DNA of 61,227 nucleotides from an uncultured Parabacteroides sp. (lineage in GTDB: Bacteria; Bacteroidota; Bacteroidia; Bacteroidales; Tannerellaceae). A program made the translations under genes and the position numbers. The stretch lies in contig CALCST010000012.1 of NCBI GenBank assembly GCA_937894065.1, positions 1 through 61,227 on the forward strand, read 5' to 3'. Of the stretch, positions 24,194-33,383 are shown one piece after another. Below the pieces are notes generated by a model that saw nothing but the letters and a program-made list of their open reading frames with translations, had not been told where the DNA came from and did not search any database. Position 1 is the first letter of the stretch, and every line of letters starts with the position of its first letter.

Positions 24194-25690
24194 ATGTCAG
24201 ACAGATTATTTATTTTCGATACAACTCTTAGAGATGGTGAACAAGTTCCGGGTTGTCAGTTGAACACTGTTGAGAAAATACAGGTTGCGCGAGCATTGGA
24301 AGCTCTTGGTGTGGATGTTATTGAAGCTGGATTCCCGGTATCAAGTCCTGGAGACTTTAAAAGTGTGGTTGAGATTTCGAAGGCTGTAACTTGGCCTACG
24401 ATTTGTGCTTTGACTCGTGCTGTTGAAAAAGATATCGATGCTGCTGCAGAGGCTTTGAAATATGCAAAGCGTGGCAGAATCCATACTGGAATAGGTACTT
24501 CTGATCCTCATATTCGTTATAAATTCAATTCTACACGCGAAGAAATTATCGAGCGTGCTGTTGCGGCTACAAAATATGCCAAGAAATATGTTGAGGATGT
24601 TGAATTCTACTGCGAGGATGCCGGACGAACTGAAAATGAATATTTGGCACGTGTGGTTGAGGCGGTAATCAAAGCCGGAGCAACAGTTGTGAACATCCCT
24701 GATACAACAGGGTATTGTCTTCCTGATGAATATGGAGCAAAGATTAAGTATTTGATGGAACATGTTGACGGTATTCATAATGCAATCCTGTCAACTCATT
24801 GCCACAACGACTTGGGTATGGCAACTGCCAACACAGTTCAGGGTGTTCTGAATGGTGCACGTCAGGTGGAAGTGACTATTAACGGTATAGGTGAACGTGC
24901 CGGAAACACTTCGCTTGAAGAGGTTGCCATGATTTTCAAGAGCCACAAGGAAAGAAATATCATTACGAATATAAATACTACTAAGATTTACAGCACAAGC
25001 CGGATGGTGTCAAGCCTGATGAATATGCCGGTGCAGCCTAACAAGGCTATTGTGGGACGTAATGCTTTTGCTCATTCTTCAGGAATTCATCAGGACGGTG
25101 TGCTGAAGAATGTTCAGACTTATGAGATTATCGACCCGAAAGAAGTTGGTATCGATGATAATGCAATTGTTCTTACAGCACGTAGCGGACGTGCGGCATT
25201 GAAACATCGCATGCATGTTCTGGGATTGGAAGTTGACCAGGAACGTCTTGACAAGATTTATGAAGACTTCCTTAAACTTGCCGACAAGAAAAAGGAAATC
25301 AATGATGATGATATCCTTGTTCTTGCAGGTGCTGACCGCTCACAGAATCATCATATCAAACTTGAATATTTGCAGGTTACAAGTGGTGTAGGTGTACGTT
25401 CTGTAGCAAGCGTAGGTTTGAATATTGCAGGTGAGAAGTTTGAAGCTGCTGCAACGGGTAATGGTCCGGTTGATGCTGCAATTAAGGCTCTTAAACAAAT
25501 CATTCACCGTCAGATGGTGCTTAAGGAATTCACAATCCAGGCAATCAGCAAAGGTAGCGATGATGTGGGCAAGGTTCATATGCAGGTTGAATATGACAAT
25601 CATATTTATTATGGTTTCGGTGCAAACACAGATATTATAGCTGCTTCTGTTGAGGCTTATATTGACGCAATCAATAAATTTGTGAAATAA
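24194..25690 (+). CDS. leuA: 2-isopropylmalate synthase
   Basis: The first committed enzyme of leucine synthesis, condensing acetyl-CoA with 2-ketoisovalerate (498 aa, cytoplasmic). The TIM barrel begins FDTTLRDGEQVPGCQL, with metal-binding residues in STHCHNDLGMATANT, and VNGIGERAGN-type motif TINGIGERAGNTSLEE. The C-terminal LeuA allosteric dimer domain spans about 365-498 (feedback by leucine in the family). It is preceded by a leader peptide and attenuator. leuC follows after 118 bp containing a dispersed repeat. Confidence 0.95.
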   Translation: MSDRLFIFDTTLRDGEQVPGCQLNTVEKIQVARALEALGVDVIEAGFPVSSPGDFKSVVEISKAVTWPTICALTRAVEKDIDAAAEALKYAKRGRIHTGIGTSDPHIRYKFNSTREEIIERAVAATKYAKKYVEDVEFYCEDAGRTENEYLARVVEAVIKAGATVVNIPDTTGYCLPDEYGAKIKYLMEHVDGIHNAILSTHCHNDLGMATANTVQGVLNGARQVEVTINGIGERAGNTSLEEVAMIFKSHKERNIITNINTTKIYSTSRMVSSLMNMPVQPNKAIVGRNAFAHSSGIHQDGVLKNVQTYEIIDPKEVGIDDNAIVLTARSGRAALKHRMHVLGLEVDQERLDKIYEDFLKLADKKKEINDDDILVLAGADRSQNHHIKLEYLQVTSGVGVRSVASVGLNIAGEKFEAAATGNGPVDAAIKALKQIIHRQMVLKEFTIQAISKGSDDVGKVHMQVEYDNHIYYGFGANTDIIAASVEAYIDAINKFVK

Positions 25691-25694
25691 GAAT

Positions 25695-25770
25695 ACAAGG
25701 CTTCAGAGGTAAGGTTTAAGTAGGAAATGTTTATTTCCTGTTATATATTGCTAACTTGTTTCCTTGTCAA
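25695..25770. repeat. Dispersed repeat in the leuA-leuC gap
   Basis: ACAAGGCTTCAGAGG (25695-25709) matches the inner part of the 153-bp element at 34.4 kb, and CCTTGTCAA (25762-25770) is the opposite arm. It is a degraded member of that family inside the leucine operon. Confidence 0.5.
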
Positions 25771-25808
25771 TCTTTCATATCATGCAAAACTTAAAAATGT
25801 AAAGTAAA

Positions 25809-27206
25809 ATGTCAAATACATTATTCGATAAGATTTGGGACGCCCACATTGTTCAGAAGGTGGAGGAAGGTCCTACTCAATTATATATAGACCGTTTGTA
25901 TTGCCACGAAGTGACCAGTCCGCAAGCTTTTGCCGGACTGCGTGAACGTGGTTTGAAGTGTTTCCGCCCGGAAAAGATTTATTGTATGCCGGACCACAAC
26001 ACTCCGACTCACGACCAGGACAAGCCGATTGAAGATCCGGTTTCACGCACTCAGGTTGATACTTTGGCTAAAAACGCTGCTGATTTCGGTTTGACTCATT
26101 TTGGTATGATGGACAAGCGTAATGGTATTATCCATGTGGTTGGTCCGGAACGTGGTCTTACTTTGCCGGGAATGACAATTGTGTGCGGCGACTCTCACAC
26201 TTCAACTCACGGAGCTATGGGTGCTGTTGCTTTCGGTATCGGAACAAGTGAAGTTGAGATGGTTATGGCTTCGCAGTGTATCCTGCAGTCAAGACCAAAA
26301 ACAATGAGAATCACAGTTGACGGAAAACTGGGCAAAGGTGTGACTGCTAAAGATGTAGCTCTGTATATAATGTCGAAAATTACAACCAGCGGCGCAACCG
26401 GATATTTCATTGAATATGCCGGCGAAGCTATCCGCAACCTTACAATGGAAGGACGATTGACATTGTGTAACCTTTCAATTGAAATGGGTGCGCGCGGAGG
26501 TATGGTTGCTCCTGATGAAACTACATTTGAATATATCAAAGGCAGAGAATATGCTCCTAAAGGAGAAGAATGGGAAAAGGCTCTTGCTTATTGGAAAACA
26601 TTGAAGAGTGACGATGATGCAGTGTTCGACCACGAAGTTCGTTTCGATGCTGCAGATATTCAGCCGATGATTACATACGGAACAAATCCGGGTATGGGAA
26701 TGGCAGTTTCGGATACAATTCCTACAACAGAAGGAATGAACGAGGTAGAAAAAGGTTCGTTCGATAAATCTCTTCAGTATATGGGATTCAGCGCAGGCGA
26801 GAAACTTTTGGGAAAGCCTGTTGATTATGTTTTCCTTGGTGCTTGTACAAACGGACGTATTGAGGACTTCAGAGCTTTTGCTTCGATAGTGAAAGGACGC
26901 CGCAAAGCTGACAAAATCATTGCATGGTTGGTTCCGGGTTCATGGATGGTTGATGCACAGATTCGTGAAGAAGGCTTGGATAAAGTTCTTGAAGAAGCTG
27001 GTTTCGAAATCCGTCAGCCGGGATGTTCTGCTTGTCTGGCTATGAATGACGATAAGATTCCTGCAGGAAAATATTCAGTGTCAACAAGTAATCGTAACTT
27101 TGAAGGCCGTCAGGGTCCGGGCGCACGCACATTGTTGGCAAGTCCGCTTACGGCAGCTGCTGCAGCTGTGACTGGTGTTATTACAGATCCGAGAGAATTC
27201 TTGTAA
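25809..27206 (+). CDS. leuC: 3-isopropylmalate dehydratase, large subunit
   Basis: Large subunit (465 aa) of isopropylmalate isomerase, a 4Fe-4S aconitase-family enzyme that works with LeuD. Motifs: DHNTPTHDQDK, CGDSHTSTHGAMG (first cluster Cys), FLGACTNGRIEDFRAF and GCSACLAMNDD (the last two cluster Cys). Same operon as leuA and leuD. With the citramalate/IPM synthase downstream it could also process citramalate. Confidence 0.96.
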   Translation: MSNTLFDKIWDAHIVQKVEEGPTQLYIDRLYCHEVTSPQAFAGLRERGLKCFRPEKIYCMPDHNTPTHDQDKPIEDPVSRTQVDTLAKNAADFGLTHFGMMDKRNGIIHVVGPERGLTLPGMTIVCGDSHTSTHGAMGAVAFGIGTSEVEMVMASQCILQSRPKTMRITVDGKLGKGVTAKDVALYIMSKITTSGATGYFIEYAGEAIRNLTMEGRLTLCNLSIEMGARGGMVAPDETTFEYIKGREYAPKGEEWEKALAYWKTLKSDDDAVFDHEVRFDAADIQPMITYGTNPGMGMAVSDTIPTTEGMNEVEKGSFDKSLQYMGFSAGEKLLGKPVDYVFLGACTNGRIEDFRAFASIVKGRRKADKIIAWLVPGSWMVDAQIREEGLDKVLEEAGFEIRQPGCSACLAMNDDKIPAGKYSVSTSNRNFEGRQGPGARTLLASPLTAAAAAVTGVITDPREFL

Positions 27207-27269
27207 ACTAGTCAACATATTCTCTTAAAGTTTAGTTTGTGAAACTAGAGTAAATAATTTAAAGACAAA

Positions 27270-27860
27270 ATGAAACAAAAATTCGATATATTGACAAGTA
27301 CATGTGTTCCTCTTCCTTTGGAAAATGTGGACACTGACCAGATAATACCGGCACGCTTCCTGAAGGCTACAGACAAGGAAGGTTTTGGTGATAACCTTTT
27401 CCGTGACTGGCGCTACAATGCCGACGGCAGCCTTAATGAATCATTCGTCCTGAACAATCCGAAATATAGCGGACAGATTCTTGTTGCCGGAAAGAATTTC
27501 GGTTGTGGCTCGAGCCGTGAACATGCTGCATGGGCAATTGCTGGTTATGGTTTCCGTGTAGTTGTGTCAAGCTTTTTCGCCGACATTCACAAAAACAATG
27601 AATTGAATAACTTTGTGCTGCCTGTTGTGGTTAGCGAATCTTTCCTTCAGGAATTGTTCGATACAATTGCTGCTAATCCTAAAACAGAAGTTGTGGTTAA
27701 TCTTCCTGAGCAAACAATAACAAATACAGCTACAGGAAAGAGCGAGAAATTCGAAATCAATGCTTATAAGAAGCATTGTCTGATGAACGGTTTGGATGAC
27801 ATAGATTTTCTTGTTTCAAATAAGGACAAAATAGAAGAATACGAAAAAAGGCAATCATAA
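27270..27860 (+). CDS. leuD: 3-isopropylmalate dehydratase, small subunit
   Basis: Small (swivel) subunit of isopropylmalate isomerase (196 aa). It has the typical start VPLPLENVDTDQIIPARFL and the substrate-binding loop GKNFGCGSSREHAAWAI. Length is normal. The stop codon is 14 bp upstream of the next gene's ATG, indicating tight co-expression. Confidence 0.96.
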   Translation: MKQKFDILTSTCVPLPLENVDTDQIIPARFLKATDKEGFGDNLFRDWRYNADGSLNESFVLNNPKYSGQILVAGKNFGCGSSREHAAWAIAGYGFRVVVSSFFADIHKNNELNNFVLPVVVSESFLQELFDTIAANPKTEVVVNLPEQTITNTATGKSEKFEINAYKKHCLMNGLDDIDFLVSNKDKIEEYEKRQS

Positions 27861-27874
27861 AAAATATATTGCTT

Positions 27875-29389
27875 ATGATAGAGATAATGGATACGACACT
27901 TCGCGATGGCGAGCAGACTTCGGGTGTATCATTTGCGGCACACGAAAAGCTTGGTATTGCCCAGGTGTTGTTGAGCGAGATGAATGTTGACAGGCTTGAG
28001 ATAGCTTCGGCACGTGTTTCGGATGGTGAGTTTGAGGCTGTCCGGAAAATTGCTCATTGGGCAGAGCGTGCCGGTTTCCTGGACAGGCTTGAAGTGTTGG
28101 GTTTCGTTGATGGCGGTGTTTCCGTAGAATGGATTGAGTCTGCCGGTTGCAAGGTGATGAATCTTTTGTGTAAAGGTTCATATAAGCATGTGACTGAGCA
28201 GTTGCGTAAAACACCAGCTGAGCATATTGCCGACATTGAAAGAAACATTTCTGATGCCGTTTCACGCAATATGAAGGTGAATCTCTATCTCGAGGATTGG
28301 TCGAACGGAATTCAGGCATCACCTGAGTATGTATTTAACTTTATGGACTCACTCAAGGATATGCCCGTGGAGAGATTTATGCTTCCGGACACTTTGGGTA
28401 TTCTGAATCCTGAAGATACTTATAATTACTGTAAGATGATGGTTGATAAATATCCGGATATTCATTTCGATTTCCATGCACATAACGATTATGACCTTGC
28501 TGTGGCTAATGTCTATTCAGCTGTTAAGGCAGGAGTGAAAGGTATACATACAACCGTTAACGGATTGGGCGAAAGAGCAGGTAATGCTCCATTAGGAAGT
28601 GTTCTTGCAGTGATAAAGGATCAGCTCAAAGGAGAAACATCGTTGCGCGAAGAAAAAATAACACGTGTCAGTCATATCGTAGAAACATATTCAGGAATAC
28701 ATATTCCGGGAAACAAACCAATTGTTGGAGAATATGTTTTCACTCAATGTGCCGGAGTTCATGCTGATGGTGACAGCAAGAACAATCTTTATTGCAATGC
28801 CCTTTTGCCGGAACGCTTCGGCAGAGTGCGTGAGTATGCTTTGGGTAAGACTTCCGGTAAAGCTAATATACGTAAGAATCTCGAATCTCTTGGTATCGAC
28901 CTCGACGAGGCTTCAATGCGTAAAGTGACAGAGCGTATCATTGAGTTGGGCGACAAGAAGGAAGTCGTTACTCAGGAGGATTTGCCATATATCATTGCCG
29001 ATGTTCTGCATCACGACAATATGCAGGAATCTTCGAAAATAAAGATTCTGAATTATTCGCTTTCTCTTACTCAGGGATTAAAACCTGTTGCAACGGTGAA
29101 ACTGGAGTTCTATGGTGAATCTTATCAGGAATCTGCAACCGGCGACGGACAGTATGATGCTTTCGTACGTGCATTGAGAAAAATATATTCTGACCTTGGT
29201 CGTCCGTTCCCAATGCTTACGAACTATTCTGTGTCAATTCCTCCCGGCGGACGTACAGATGCTTTCGTCCAGACAGTAATATCATGGAACTATGCCGGAG
29301 TTGACTTCAAGACCAGAGGTTTGGATGCCGACCAGACTGAAGCGGCAATTAAGGCAACGGTGAAGATGTTGAATAAGATTGAGCAGTGA
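27875..29389 (+). CDS. Citramalate synthase or second 2-isopropylmalate synthase
   Basis: A 504-residue DRE-TIM metallolyase (ATG at 27875; an upstream TTG is in frame). Barrel motifs are MDTTLRDGEQTSGVSF, LPDTLGILNPEDT, FDFHAHNDYDLAVANV and TVNGLGERAGNAPLGS. A C-terminal LeuA dimer-type regulatory domain spans about 380-500 (TGDGQYDAFVRALRKIY). It belongs to the citramalate/isopropylmalate/homocitrate synthase family and is clearly diverged from the leuA of this operon. As LeuC, LeuD and LeuB can carry citramalate to 2-oxobutyrate, a role in isoleucine synthesis is likely, but the acceptor specificity cannot be read with certainty. Confidence 0.8.
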   Translation: MIEIMDTTLRDGEQTSGVSFAAHEKLGIAQVLLSEMNVDRLEIASARVSDGEFEAVRKIAHWAERAGFLDRLEVLGFVDGGVSVEWIESAGCKVMNLLCKGSYKHVTEQLRKTPAEHIADIERNISDAVSRNMKVNLYLEDWSNGIQASPEYVFNFMDSLKDMPVERFMLPDTLGILNPEDTYNYCKMMVDKYPDIHFDFHAHNDYDLAVANVYSAVKAGVKGIHTTVNGLGERAGNAPLGSVLAVIKDQLKGETSLREEKITRVSHIVETYSGIHIPGNKPIVGEYVFTQCAGVHADGDSKNNLYCNALLPERFGRVREYALGKTSGKANIRKNLESLGIDLDEASMRKVTERIIELGDKKEVVTQEDLPYIIADVLHHDNMQESSKIKILNYSLSLTQGLKPVATVKLEFYGESYQESATGDGQYDAFVRALRKIYSDLGRPFPMLTNYSVSIPPGGRTDAFVQTVISWNYAGVDFKTRGLDADQTEAAIKATVKMLNKIEQ

Positions 29390-29411
29390 GGAGAAAGAGC
29401 TGAGGAGCTAA

Positions 29412-29473
29412 GAGGTTAAAAGTTAAGTAGATGTTACTTGCTTTCTGTAGCCTTGTTTCCTTGTCAACTTGTT
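29412..29473. repeat. Dispersed CCTTGTCAACTTGT repeat before the small membrane protein
   Basis: CCTTGTCAACTTGT (29459-29472) preceded by TTTCTGTAGCCTTG, closely matching the copy in the purN-lpxK gap. It lies within the leucine operon just after the citramalate/IPM synthase gene. Confidence 0.55.
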
Positions 29474-29512
29474 CCTTCTTTATCTTACTTGCGAATCATA
29501 AATCATCTTTAT

Positions 29513-29686
29513 ATGAAGATATACATATTATTATTCATAATATCTCTTGCTCTTATATGCTTGGTTGCAAGGTTTGGTCCTTGGATGGAGCTAAGAGATG
29601 GAAATCTTCTTATACATGTAGTTGCCGCAGCTTTAATCGCGGGAATAATATATGCGATATTTAAAATTGTAAAACATTTGGATTAG
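29513..29686 (+). CDS. Small two-helix membrane protein
   Basis: A 57-residue hypothetical protein. I take the ATG at 29513 (MKIYILLFIISLALICLVARF) because the longer frame would run through a dispersed repeat. Two membrane helices are visible: residues 2-18, and about 30-50 (LLIHVVAAALIAGIIYAIF), with a Lys-rich end. It sits between the fourth leu gene and leuB on the same strand. No family is recognised and its role there is unknown. Confidence 0.5.
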   Translation: MKIYILLFIISLALICLVARFGPWMELRDGNLLIHVVAAALIAGIIYAIFKIVKHLD

Positions 29687-29733
29687 GCAAGCTTGTAATC
29701 TGATAAGTAATATCTGATTCCTTTTGCCTCATC

Positions 29734-29775
29734 AACTAATAAACTCAAAAACTAATAAACTTAAAAACTAAAAAT
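29734..29775. repeat. 16-bp tandem repeat upstream of leuB
   Basis: AACTAATAAACTCAAA (29734-29749) and AACTAATAAACTTAAA (29750-29765), then a partial third copy AACTAAAAAT. It ends a few bases before the leuB ATG, so it forms the untranslated stretch in front of that gene. Confidence 0.7.
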
Positions 29776-29780
29776 ATACC

Positions 29781-30848
29781 ATGCAATTTAAAATAGCAGT
29801 CCTGGCCGGTGACGGAATCGGTCCGGAAATATCAGTTCAAGGCGTCGATGTGATGACAGCCGTATGTGAAAAATTCGGACATGAAGTAAAATATGATTAT
29901 GCTCTTTGCGGAGCAGCAGCAATCGATGCGGTAGGAAATCCTTTCCCAGATGAAACTTATGAAATCTGTAAAAATGCAGATGCCGTTTTGTTCTCTTCTG
30001 TTGGTGATCCGAAATATGACAATGATCCGACAGCGAAGGTTCGTCCGGAACAGGGATTGCTTGCTATGCGCAAGAAATTAGGTTTGTTTGCCAATATCCG
30101 TCCGGTACAGACATTCAAATGTCTTCTTCACAAATCTCCGTTGCGTGCTGAGTTGGTTGAAGGCGCAGATTTCCTTTGTATCCGCGAACTTACCGGAGGA
30201 ATGTATTTCGGAGAAAAATATCAGGACAACGATAAAGCATATGATACAAACTATTATACTCGTCCTGAAATCGAGAGAATTCTTCGTGTAGGTTTTGAAT
30301 ATGCGATGAAGCGCCGCAAACATCTTACAGTTGTTGACAAGGCAAATGTTCTTGCTTCATCTCGCCTTTGGAGACAGATTGCTCAGGGAATGGCTCCTCA
30401 ATATCCGGAAGTACAGACAGATTATATGTTTGTTGATAATGCTGCAATGAGAATGATTCAGGAACCGACATTCTTTGATGTTATGGTAACTGAAAATACA
30501 TTTGGTGATATATTGACAGACGAAGGTTCTTGTATCAGCGGTTCTATGGGCTTGCTTCCTTCTGCTTCAACAGGCGAAAGTACTCCGGTGTTTGAACCTA
30601 TTCACGGTTCATGGCCACAGGCTAAAGGTTTGAATATTGCAAATCCATTGGCTCAGATTCTTTCTGTAGCTATGTTGTTCGAATATTTCGACTGCAAGGA
30701 AGAAGGTGCTTTGATTCGCCGTGCCGTAGATGCTTCTCTTGATGCTTGTGTCCGCACTCCTGAAATTCAGGTTGAAGGTGGAGAAAAATATGGAACCAAG
30801 GAAGTTGGTGCTTGGATTGTGAATTATATCCGTAATTCGGAAAAATAA
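29781..30848 (+). CDS. leuB: 3-isopropylmalate dehydrogenase
   Basis: NAD-dependent beta-decarboxylating dehydrogenase (355 aa), the third step of leucine synthesis. Motifs: LAGDGIGPEISVQGV, RELTGGMYFGEK, VDKANVLASSRLWR, VDNAAMRMIQEPTFFDVMVTENTFGDILTDE and EPIHGSWPQAKGLNIANP. Last gene of the operon; a hairpin follows its stop codon. The catalytic Tyr and Lys and the Asp metal ligands are within these blocks. Confidence 0.96.
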   Translation: MQFKIAVLAGDGIGPEISVQGVDVMTAVCEKFGHEVKYDYALCGAAAIDAVGNPFPDETYEICKNADAVLFSSVGDPKYDNDPTAKVRPEQGLLAMRKKLGLFANIRPVQTFKCLLHKSPLRAELVEGADFLCIRELTGGMYFGEKYQDNDKAYDTNYYTRPEIERILRVGFEYAMKRRKHLTVVDKANVLASSRLWRQIAQGMAPQYPEVQTDYMFVDNAAMRMIQEPTFFDVMVTENTFGDILTDEGSCISGSMGLLPSASTGESTPVFEPIHGSWPQAKGLNIANPLAQILSVAMLFEYFDCKEEGALIRRAVDASLDACVRTPEIQVEGGEKYGTKEVGAWIVNYIRNSEK

Positions 30849-30875
30849 CGAACCTGTAATTTACAGAATATAGAA

Positions 30876-30924
30876 AGCCCTGGAAGGACAAAACTCTTAT
30901 CGTTATGTCCTTTCAGGGCTATTT
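30876..30924 (+). terminator. Terminator after leuB
   Basis: AGCCCTGGAAGGACA (30876-30890) pairs with TGTCCTTTCAGGGCT (30906-30920), a 15-bp stem with one G-U, followed by ATTTTC. It ends the leucine operon. It overlaps the upstream in-frame ATG of the recQ frame, which argues for the later recQ start. Confidence 0.75.
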
Positions 30925-30979
30925 TCAAAATTTATCACTACTTTTGCCTGCTGAACAAAAAACTAACCGGCTAACGGAA

Positions 30980-32809
30980 ATGAACAGATTACTGTCTTTA
31001 CTCAAACAATTCTTCGGATATACATCTTTTCGCCCTTTGCAGGCAGACATAATAAAACATATTTTAGAGAAAAAAGACGCGCTGGTGCTGATGCCGACCG
31101 GCGGTGGAAAGTCTATTTGCTTCCAGCTTCCGGCAATATATCTTCCGGGTGTGACTATTGTTGTGTCTCCTCTTATAGCATTGATGAAAGATCAGGTGGA
31201 AGGTTTGGTAAATAACGGTATTCCGGCAGCTTCACTTAATAGTATGATGCCAGAGGCAGAACAGCAGCGTGTGAAGCAATTGGCACGCCAAGGCAGACTG
31301 AAGCTTATTTATATTTCGCCTGAGAGAGTGAAGGCTGAGGCAGACTGGTTCCTTCCGAGCCTGAATGTTTCGCTTATTGCCATTGATGAGGCGCATTGTG
31401 TTTCGCATTGGGGACATGATTTCCGTCCGGAATATACTCAGCTTGCCATATTGAAAGAGCGTTTCCCGAATGTTCCGGTTGTTGCTCTGACTGCAACAGC
31501 AGATAAGGTGACACGCACAGATATAATAAAGCAGCTGAATCTGCATGAGCCGGGAATTTTCATTTCCTCGTTCGACCGTCCGAATCTTTCTCTTACCGTT
31601 GAAAAAGGATTGAACAAGAAAGAGAAAATCCAGGCAATAGTCCGTTTTATCCGCCGTCATCCGAAACAAAGCGGAATTGTGTATTGCCAGAAACGTAGTG
31701 ACACGGAGATGCTTTCAGATGAGCTTTCGATGTATAATATTGATGCAATTCCTTATCATGCCGGACTTCCGCATGATGTCCGAGAGCAGGCACAGAATGA
31801 TTTCATTTCCGACAGGGTGAATGTTATCTGTGCAACTGTAGCTTTCGGTATGGGAATAGACAAGAGTAATGTCCGCTGGGTGATACATTATAATATGCCC
31901 GGAAGCATCGAAAATTATTATCAGGAAATTGGCCGTGCCGGTCGTGATGGTGCACCGGCAGATACTTTGTTGTTCTATTCCGTCGGTGATTTGATTTTGC
32001 TACGCCAGTTCGTTGAGGAAAGCGGACAAAAAGAAATAAATTCCGATAAGTTGGAATGGATGCGCCGCTATTGTGAAGCAGATGTTTGCCGTCGTCGTGT
32101 GTTGTTGAGCTATTTCGGTGAGGAATCGAAGGAAGATTGTGGAAATTGTGATGTATGTAAGAATCCTCCGGTTCGTTTCGATGGCAGTATTCTTGTGCAG
32201 AAAGCTTTGAGCGGAATGATTCGTACAGGCGAGCAGGTTGGTATGAATATGCTTATAGATATTCTTAGAGGCTCGTCCCGCGCCGAGATTATATCCAAAG
32301 GCTACAATATGCTGAAAACATACGGTGCCGGACGAGATTTGCCTTTCAAGGTGTGGAAAGAATATATCTATCAGATGATACAGCTGGGCTATATCGAGAT
32401 TAATCCTATGTCCAATTATACGCTGAAATCTACAGAAAGTGGCAGAAACGTGCTTTTCGGCAAAGATACAGCTCAGTTGGCACGTTATCGCGAGCGTGTA
32501 GTTGAGTCAAGTCAGTCATCTTCAGGATATAAAGCCACGCCAATTCGTCCAAAACAATCTGTTCCAGTTGATGAGTCACTATTGGATGCTCTTATGCAAC
32601 TGCGTAAGCAATTGGCAGAACGAGAGCATAAGCTGGCATACCATATTTTCTCGGACGATTCTTTGTATGAAATGGTTGCCCATAAACCTGTGACTCTTGC
32701 CGAGTTTGGAATGATTCGCGGTGTAGGCGATATAAAGTTGGAGCGTTACGGACGTATTTTTGTTTCCCTTATTCGCTTCGTATTGAAGATGCCGAAATTG
32801 CCTCAGTAG
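30980..32809 (+). CDS. recQ: ATP-dependent DNA helicase RecQ
   Basis: A 3'-5' SF2 DNA helicase for recombination and repair (609 aa). I use the ATG at 30980 (MNRLLSLLKQFFGYTSFRP), since the upstream ATG lies in the leuB terminator. Walker A is MPTGGGKSICFQ (about 48-59), the DEAH box IDEAHCVSHWGHDFR, and motif VI is IGRAGRDGAPAD. The RecQ-C zinc site is CRRRVLLSYFGEESKEDCGNCDVC (four Cys), followed by winged helix and a C-terminal HRDC domain (LRKQLAEREHKLAYHIFSDDSLYEM). Its 3' end overlaps the convergent pabC gene by 41 bp. Confidence 0.94.
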   Translation: MNRLLSLLKQFFGYTSFRPLQADIIKHILEKKDALVLMPTGGGKSICFQLPAIYLPGVTIVVSPLIALMKDQVEGLVNNGIPAASLNSMMPEAEQQRVKQLARQGRLKLIYISPERVKAEADWFLPSLNVSLIAIDEAHCVSHWGHDFRPEYTQLAILKERFPNVPVVALTATADKVTRTDIIKQLNLHEPGIFISSFDRPNLSLTVEKGLNKKEKIQAIVRFIRRHPKQSGIVYCQKRSDTEMLSDELSMYNIDAIPYHAGLPHDVREQAQNDFISDRVNVICATVAFGMGIDKSNVRWVIHYNMPGSIENYYQEIGRAGRDGAPADTLLFYSVGDLILLRQFVEESGQKEINSDKLEWMRRYCEADVCRRRVLLSYFGEESKEDCGNCDVCKNPPVRFDGSILVQKALSGMIRTGEQVGMNMLIDILRGSSRAEIISKGYNMLKTYGAGRDLPFKVWKEYIYQMIQLGYIEINPMSNYTLKSTESGRNVLFGKDTAQLARYRERVVESSQSSSGYKATPIRPKQSVPVDESLLDALMQLRKQLAEREHKLAYHIFSDDSLYEMVAHKPVTLAEFGMIRGVGDIKLERYGRIFVSLIRFVLKMPKLPQ

Positions 32810-33383
32810 AAAGTACAACTTCACCGAAAGGAATCATAGCGTTGAAAAGGCAGATTTTACTGTAAGAATGTATTGAGGAGAATTCTATTTCATTTTCTTT
32901 AATAATTCCGCTTTCTAGCAAATAAGAGCGCATAGTTCCTTTCAATAAAGGAGTAGTTGGAGTTTCCCATTTCCCGTAATAATTCAACAAGGCAATGTTG
33001 GCAATTGAAGTATCCGTAATATGACCGTTTCTAATAATTAATACATCATCACATTCACCGCGCAAGTCATAAAGTCTGTTCAGATTATTTCTGTCTTCAT
33101 ACTTGTAGCCGTAGTCAATGCTATTGCATTCAACAATTTGCAAATATTCTACTTTTCTGATTTTGTATGGAAAATATTCCACTTTTTCGATGTTCTTGCC
33201 ATAAAGAATCCTGCATCTTGTGCGATCTTTATATTTCTCAGGAAATTCAATTATAGAAGATAAATCTGGAACAGTGCATTCCGGATAGAAATACTTCATA
33301 GTGCTGTGCATTCTCTTTTCATGGAATTTGAGATTTTTTACGGCACCATTCTCTATTCTTATAGTTTCAATAAATCGGCACAT
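32769..33383 (-). CDS. pabC: Aminodeoxychorismate lyase-like class IV aminotransferase
   Basis: A 204-residue PLP enzyme of fold type IV. It lies directly after pabB with a 17-bp overlap, which indicates 4-amino-4-deoxychorismate lyase, giving p-aminobenzoate for folate. Visible features are RCRILYGKNIEKVEYFPY (region of the PLP Lys by position), DVLIIRNGHITDTSIANIALLNYYGKWETP (typical class IV N.T.TSIANI block) and TPLLKGTMRSYLLESGII. It is shorter than E. coli PabC (about 270 aa) but normal for this Bacteroidetes type. The gene end overlaps convergent recQ. Confidence 0.8.
   Translation of the reverse strand: MCRFIETIRIENGAVKNLKFHEKRMHSTMKYFYPECTVPDLSSIIEFPEKYKDRTRCRILYGKNIEKVEYFPYKIRKVEYLQIVECNSIDYGYKYEDRNNLNRLYDLRGECDDVLIIRNGHITDTSIANIALLNYYGKWETPTTPLLKGTMRSYLLESGIIKENEIEFSSIHSYSKICLFNAMIPFGEVVLSTEAISASSIRSE

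Noticed and set aside
30905..30980. Upstream ATG of recQ as the true start
   Set aside because: It lies in the right arm of the leuB terminator and precedes the normal RecQ N-terminus by 25 residues.
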